From Roseobacter sp. (GTDB lineage Bacteria > Pseudomonadota > Alphaproteobacteria > Rhodobacterales > Rhodobacteraceae): a stretch of DNA of 9,314 nucleotides. This document shows, in pieces, positions 5,846-9,314 of the stretch (its first letter is position 1; every line of letters begins with the position of its first letter). The stretch covers positions 1 through 9,314 of the forward strand of contig JAGXHB010000216.1 of assembly GCA_024636425.1 (NCBI GenBank), in the 5' to 3' direction. The translations under genes were made by a program, and so were the position numbers. Under the pieces are notes generated by a model. The model saw only the letters and a list, made by a program, of their open reading frames with translations, made no database searches and was not told where the DNA came from.

Positions 5846-6874
5846 ATGGACGGCCTGAAGGAACGTCTTGTCGGGCAGGCGCTCGCCGAGGGGTTTGTGG
5901 CTTGCCGGATCTGCCGCCCTTGGGACGTGCCGGAGGTGCCGGACCGGCTGGCCGAATTTGTCGAGGCCGGGTATCACGGGCAGATGGGTTGGATGGCCGA
6001 CCGGATGGCGTGGCGCGGCAATCCGGCGGCGCTGTGGCCCGAAGCGAAGTCGGTGATCATGCTGGCGGAAAGCTATGCGCCGGAACATGACCCCCGAGAT
6101 GTCTTGCAAAGACCTGACCTGGGGGCGGTTTCGGTCTATGCCCAAGGGCGAGATTATCATGACGTCGTCAAGAAGCGGCTAAAGCGGTTGGCGCGCTGGT
6201 TGATTGAACAGCAAAGCTGCGAGGTCAAGGTGTTCGTCGATACGGCCCCTGTGCCGGAAAAGCCGCTGGGGCAGGCCGCAGGTCTGGGGTGGCAGGGCAA
6301 GCACACCAACCTGCTGAGCCGGGACTGGGGCAACTGGGCTTTTCTGGGGGCAATTTTCACGACGCTCGACCTGCCGCAGGATATGGCGGAGGTTGATCAT
6401 TGTGGGTCGTGTCGCGCCTGTCTGGACGCTTGCCCGACAGATGCCTTTCCAGCACCGTACCGTCTGGATGCGCGCCGCTGCATTTCGTACCTCACGATCG
6501 AGCACAAAGGCCCGGTTGACGCAGAGCTGCGCGCGCTGATGGGCAACCGCATCTATGGCTGCGATGACTGCCTTGCCGCGTGCCCGTGGAACAAGTTCGC
6601 CGTCGCCGCGAGCGACATGCGCTATCACGGGGGGGGCGGGGCGCCGGATCTGGCCACGTTGGCAGGGCTTGACGATGCTGCGTTCAGGGCAAGGTTTTCC
6701 GGGTCGCCGATCAAGCGGATCGGGCGGGACCGCTTTGTGCGCAATGTGCTTTACGCGATTGGCAACTCGGGCAAGCCCGCGCTGGCAGAGGCGGCGAAAC
6801 CGCTGACCCTTGACCCTGATCCAACCGTTGCCGATGCGGCGCGGTGGGCACTGGATCGATTGACCGCGAAATGA
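5846..6874 (+). CDS. queG: Epoxyqueuosine reductase QueG
   Basis: QueG carries out the last step of queuosine synthesis, reducing epoxyqueuosine to queuosine at the wobble position of GUN-anticodon tRNAs, using cobalamin and two 4Fe-4S clusters in the cytoplasm. The 342-residue protein has the DUF1730/cobalamin-binding N-part (about 1-170) with VDTAPVPEK (131-139), where D132 matches the known catalytic aspartate. The ferredoxin-like part has C186-x2-C189-x2-C192-x3-C196-P, C212 in ARRCISYLTIE, and C239-x2-C242-x3-C246-PWN. A short HEAT-like C-terminus (about 268-340) likely binds tRNA. All expected ligands are present. ATG 5846 is preceded by only a weak purine stretch (AGAGAAG, 5836-5842). 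An eight-G run lies at 6629-6636. The spacing of 63 nt from fzlA is compatible with co-transcription, tempered by the hairpin between them. No other queuosine gene is in the window. Confidence 0.95.
   Translation: MDGLKERLVGQALAEGFVACRICRPWDVPEVPDRLAEFVEAGYHGQMGWMADRMAWRGNPAALWPEAKSVIMLAESYAPEHDPRDVLQRPDLGAVSVYAQGRDYHDVVKKRLKRLARWLIEQQSCEVKVFVDTAPVPEKPLGQAAGLGWQGKHTNLLSRDWGNWAFLGAIFTTLDLPQDMAEVDHCGSCRACLDACPTDAFPAPYRLDARRCISYLTIEHKGPVDAELRALMGNRIYGCDDCLAACPWNKFAVAASDMRYHGGGGAPDLATLAGLDDAAFRARFSGSPIKRIGRDRFVRNVLYAIGNSGKPALAEAAKPLTLDPDPTVADAARWALDRLTAK
6629..6636 (+). repeat. Eight-G homopolymer inside queG
   Basis: Eight consecutive G followed by C and four more G encode H261-GGGG-A, the linker between the iron-sulfur part and the HEAT-like tail of QueG. 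Losing one G would move reading into a frame open to a stop at 6804-6806. Gaining one G would end the protein at the TGA at 6670-6672. The reference frame is intact. Confidence 0.7.
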
Positions 6875-6927
6875 CGTAAACAGGCTGGACCATCGCCCCG
6901 TAACCTCTAAACCCGGTGCTGACGTGC

Positions 6928-6933
6928 AAGGAG
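6928..6933 (+). promoter_or_regulatory. Strong ribosome-binding site setting the HyuA-like start
   Basis: AAGGAG lies 6 nt before the ATG at 6940, the best Shine-Dalgarno sequence in the window. It argues for 6940 as the start and against the in-frame GTG at 6916, which would place this site inside the coding region. Confidence 0.8.
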
Positions 6934-6939
6934 ACGACA

Positions 6940-8946
6940 ATGGCATTGCTTTTGGGGGTGGATACCGGGGGAACCTATACGGATGCGGTGCTGATCCGTG
7001 ATGAAACGGTCGTTATCGCATCCGCAAAGGCTTTGACGACAAGGCAGGATCTGGCGATCGGGGTTGGCAATGCAGTGCGCGCCGTGCTGGCAGATGCCGG
7101 CATTGATGCCGCCGAGGTGTCGCTTGCATCCTTGTCGACGACGCTGGCGACCAATGCGCTGGTCGAAGGGCAGGGCGGTCGGGTGGCGCTGGTTTATATC
7201 GGGTTCAGGGAACGCGATCTGGAATCTCACGGGCTTGCGGAGGCGTTGAAGGGTGACCCGGCGCTGGTGCTTGCCGGTGGTCATAACCACGCCGGCGGCG
7301 AGGCTGTGCCGCTGGACGAGGCGGCACTGTCCGCGTTTCTGCTGCGCCACAAGGACGACGTGAGCGGTTTTGCCGTGGCGAGCCAGTTTGCGACGCGCAA
7401 TCCCGCGCATGAACTGCGCGCGGCCGAGATGATCGCGCAGATGACGGGGCGGCCGGTGTCGTCTTCGCATCAGTTGTCCGCCAAGCTGAATGGACCAAAG
7501 CGGGCGCTGACTGCGGTGCTGAACGCGCGTCTGATCGGCATGATCGACCGACTGATCGGACGTGCCGAGGATGTGCTGTCAGAGATCGGCGTGACCGCCC
7601 CCCTGATGGTGGTGCGGGGCGACGGTGCCCTGATTTCATCGGCACAGGCCCGCGAACGCCCGATTGAAACGATCCTGAGCGGCCCTGCGGCTTCTATCGT
7701 GGGGGCCAGATGGATGACGGGCGCAGACCATGCCTTGGTCAGCGATATTGGCGGCACGACCACGGATGTCGCACTTTTGCGCGGGGGGCGGCCTGCGATT
7801 GATCCGGCGGGGGCGCGGGTCGGGCAATACCGCACGATGGTCGAAGCGGTGGCGATGCGGACGACCGGACTTGGCGGCGACAGCGAGGTGCATTTCTTGA
7901 CCGAAGGTCTGAAGGGCGGCGTGACGCTGGGACCAAAGCGTGTGGTGCCGGTGTCGCTGATTGCGATGGATGCGCCTGATATTGTCCACGCGGCCCTTGA
8001 CGCACAGCTGCGCAATGCCACGCCCGGCGATCATGACGGGCGGTTTGTACGCGCAGTGGCAGGGCAAACCCGCGAAGGAATCGGTCCCCGTGAAGAGACT
8101 TTGCTGGAGCGGATCGGTGAGGGCGTGCATCCCTTGGGCGACATCCTGCGCGCCCGGATCGAGACAGGCGCGCTGAAACGCCTTGTCGAACGTGGGCTGG
8201 TGCAGGTCGCGGGTGCGACGCCATCCGATGCAAGCCACGCGTTGGGCCGTCTCGCGGCATGGGACGCCGACGCCGCGCACAAGGCCTTGCGTCTGTTCGG
8301 GCGGCGTCGGACCGGGGCGGGCGAGATGCTGGCACCTGATCCTGCCGTCATGGCGCAGATCATCATCGACCGGTTGACGTATCAGACGGCACTGGCACTT
8401 CTCGAGACCGCCTTTGCCGAGGAAGACCCCGGGTTTGATCTTGCTCCCGAGGTTCTGGCCACTCATGTCCTGTTGCAGCGTGGGTTGAAGGGGCATCGCG
8501 GGCTTTTGCGCATTGATGCGGCGCTGAACCTGCCGGTGATCGGGTTGGGTGCATCGGCACCCGCCTATTACCCCGCTGTCGGTAAGGCTTTGGGTGCCCG
8601 GATGATCCTGCCTGAACATGCCGGTGTCGCCAACGCAATCGGTGCCGTGGTGGGGCGCGTGACCATGCGGGAAAGCGGGACGATCTCCTCCCCCAGCGAA
8701 GGCAGGTACCGTGTGCATCTGCTGACCGGGCCGCAGGACTTCACAGATGAAAAAAGCGCGCTTGATATGTTGGAAAAGACCTTGCGCGAAAAATCCGTCG
8801 CGGATGCGCAGGCCGCAGGGGCTGCCGATATTCAGGTGTCGGTAGTCAGGGACATCCAGACCGCTGGAGTTGAGGGCCGCGAGGTCTTTATCGAAGCGGT
8901 GCTGACGGTCGAAGCAACGGGGCGTCCGCGTGTGGCTGAAGGCTAG
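6940..8946 (+). CDS. HyuA-like hydantoinase/oxoprolinase-family protein, no adjacent HyuB
   Basis: This 668-residue protein belongs to the hydantoinase A/oxoprolinase family, whose members use ATP to phosphorylate and open cyclic amides (N-methylhydantoin, 5-oxoproline) or to activate ketones for carboxylation. Order of parts: Hydant_A_N domain (about 4-180) beginning with the phosphate loop VDTGGTYTD (7-15), and the hydantoinase A core (about 195-485) with the second ASKHA phosphate motif DIGGTTTD (269-276) and GLGGDSEV (310-317). A C-terminal third includes GASAPAYYPAVGKALG (537-552). Both nucleotide motifs look intact. Family members normally act with a HyuB partner encoded alongside; here queG is upstream and msrA converges downstream, so no partner is visible. 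Hydantoinase, oxoprolinase and ketone carboxylase remain possible, as does an unknown stand-alone activity; the substrate cannot be assigned. Its start is fixed by AAGGAG at 6928. No clear promoter was found in the 65-nt gap after queG. Confidence 0.88.
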   Translation: MALLLGVDTGGTYTDAVLIRDETVVIASAKALTTRQDLAIGVGNAVRAVLADAGIDAAEVSLASLSTTLATNALVEGQGGRVALVYIGFRERDLESHGLAEALKGDPALVLAGGHNHAGGEAVPLDEAALSAFLLRHKDDVSGFAVASQFATRNPAHELRAAEMIAQMTGRPVSSSHQLSAKLNGPKRALTAVLNARLIGMIDRLIGRAEDVLSEIGVTAPLMVVRGDGALISSAQARERPIETILSGPAASIVGARWMTGADHALVSDIGGTTTDVALLRGGRPAIDPAGARVGQYRTMVEAVAMRTTGLGGDSEVHFLTEGLKGGVTLGPKRVVPVSLIAMDAPDIVHAALDAQLRNATPGDHDGRFVRAVAGQTREGIGPREETLLERIGEGVHPLGDILRARIETGALKRLVERGLVQVAGATPSDASHALGRLAAWDADAAHKALRLFGRRRTGAGEMLAPDPAVMAQIIIDRLTYQTALALLETAFAEEDPGFDLAPEVLATHVLLQRGLKGHRGLLRIDAALNLPVIGLGASAPAYYPAVGKALGARMILPEHAGVANAIGAVVGRVTMRESGTISSPSEGRYRVHLLTGPQDFTDEKSALDMLEKTLREKSVADAQAAGAADIQVSVVRDIQTAGVEGREVFIEAVLTVEATGRPRVAEG

Positions 8947-8978
8947 CGGCCACTGCCCTACGCCCTGTCCGCGGTCAC

Positions 8979-9006
8979 AAAAAAGGCGGGGGAAGCCCCC
9001 GCCTTT
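8979..9006 (-). terminator. Intrinsic terminator between convergent msrA and HyuA-like genes
   Basis: AAAGGCGGGGG (8982-8992) pairs perfectly with its complement (8996-9006) around a 3-nt loop. Read on the minus strand, the stem is followed by six T (complement of A at 8979-8984), making a textbook terminator 18 nt past the msrA stop. On the plus strand the hairpin ends in only TTTCTC, so it should also stop HyuA-like transcription, but less sharply. Confidence 0.85.
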
Positions 9007-9024
9007 CTCGCCCTTGCAGCCTGA

Positions 9025-9314
9025 TTATTCAGCCGCGGCGCGCTTGGGAAGAACCCAATCGGCGCGGGGGAAATGGCACGTATAGCCGTTCGGAATACGC
9101 TCAAGGTAATCCTGATGCTCGGGCTCGGCTTCCCAGAAATCGCCTACAGGTTCCACTTCTGTCACCACCTTGCCGGGCCAGAGGCCCGAGGCTTCGACAT
9201 CCGCGATGGTATCAAGGGCGACGGCTTTCTGGTCTTCGTCCTCGAAATAGATCGCTGAGCGGTAGCTGAGACCACGGTCGTTGCCCTGCCGGTTCAGAGT
9301 GCTCGGGTCATGGA
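9025..9314 (-). CDS. msrA: Peptide methionine (S)-S-oxide reductase MsrA, C-terminal part
   Basis: The last 95 codons plus TAA (9025-9027) are visible; the 5' part lies beyond the window. MsrA reduces methionine-S-sulfoxide in free and protein-bound form, repairing oxidative damage with electrons from thioredoxin. The first visible residues, HDPSTLNRQGNDRGLSYRSA, are the highly conserved MsrA core segment, followed by IYFEDEDQK, a WPGKVVTEVEPVGDFWEAE stretch containing the substrate-pocket region, then PEHQDYLERIPNGYTCHF. The catalytic GCFW motif is upstream and cannot be checked. The single visible cysteine (YTCHF) could act in recycling, but this is uncertain. The tail RADWVLPKRAAAE is short, as in compact MsrA proteins. 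The gene converges on the HyuA-like gene and shares its terminator. Confidence 0.95.
   Translation of the reverse strand, partial: HDPSTLNRQGNDRGLSYRSAIYFEDEDQKAVALDTIADVEASGLWPGKVVTEVEPVGDFWEAEPEHQDYLERIPNGYTCHFPRADWVLPKRAAAE

Noticed and set aside
6916..6939. GTG at 6916 as an earlier start of the HyuA-like gene
   Set aside because: It would add eight residues before the conserved VDTGGT start and put the strong AAGGAG site inside the coding region; ATG 6940 fits better.
7636..8718. Long antisense open frame (360 codons) opposite the HyuA-like gene
   Set aside because: It mirrors a confidently identified gene with intact motifs. Its translation is rich in Arg, His, Gln and Pro without a recognisable domain, as expected for shadow frames in GC-rich DNA.
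9073..9258. Plus-strand open frame of 61 codons near the right edge
   Set aside because: It lies opposite the clearly conserved MsrA C-terminus on the minus strand.

Overview
The window looks like ordinary chromosome of an alphaproteobacterium, most likely Rhodobacterales (Roseobacter/Loktanella-like). The reasons are the GC-rich coding DNA (roughly 60% by eye), the roseobacter-style Hint-domain protein, a GST-fold protein that closely resembles the alphaproteobacterial division factor FzlA, and the general style of the genes. Taxonomy is inference from protein resemblance recalled from memory; no search was run. Genes cover almost the whole window. No tRNA, rRNA, CRISPR array, insertion sequence or prophage gene was seen, and no gene-free stretch exceeds 300 bases.

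Layout, left to right. (1) The C-terminal 945 residues of the large subunit of NADPH-glutamate synthase (gltB), closed by a perfect 13-bp hairpin. (2) A small Hint-domain protein that lacks the usual first-position cysteine. (3) An SGNH/GDSL-hydrolase lipoprotein. (4) A monofunctional peptidoglycan glycosyltransferase (mtgA). (5) A GST-fold protein, probably FzlA. (6) Epoxyqueuosine reductase (queG). (7) A stand-alone HyuA-like hydantoinase/oxoprolinase-family ATPase. (8) A strong hairpin terminator. (9) On the minus strand, the C-terminal end of methionine sulfoxide reductase A (msrA), which converges on the HyuA-like gene. Genes 1-7 all run on the plus strand, but they are probably not one transcript. 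Promoter-like sequences sit directly before genes 3 and 4, hairpins follow genes 1 and 5, and gene 7 has its own strong ribosome-binding site.

Functionally the window mixes nitrogen assimilation (gltB), envelope and division work (the lipoprotein hydrolase, MtgA, FzlA), tRNA modification (queG) and oxidative-damage repair (msrA). MtgA builds glycan strands and FzlA couples FtsZ to septal wall synthesis, so their adjacency makes an envelope/division neighbourhood plausible. I see no convincing new multi-gene system. The best leads are the Hint protein with glycine in place of the nucleophile, two consecutive genes whose -10 boxes place the transcript start at or beside the ATG (possible leaderless mRNAs), an unpaired HyuA, a CxCxxC cluster beside an SGNH active-site block, and an eight-G tract inside queG.
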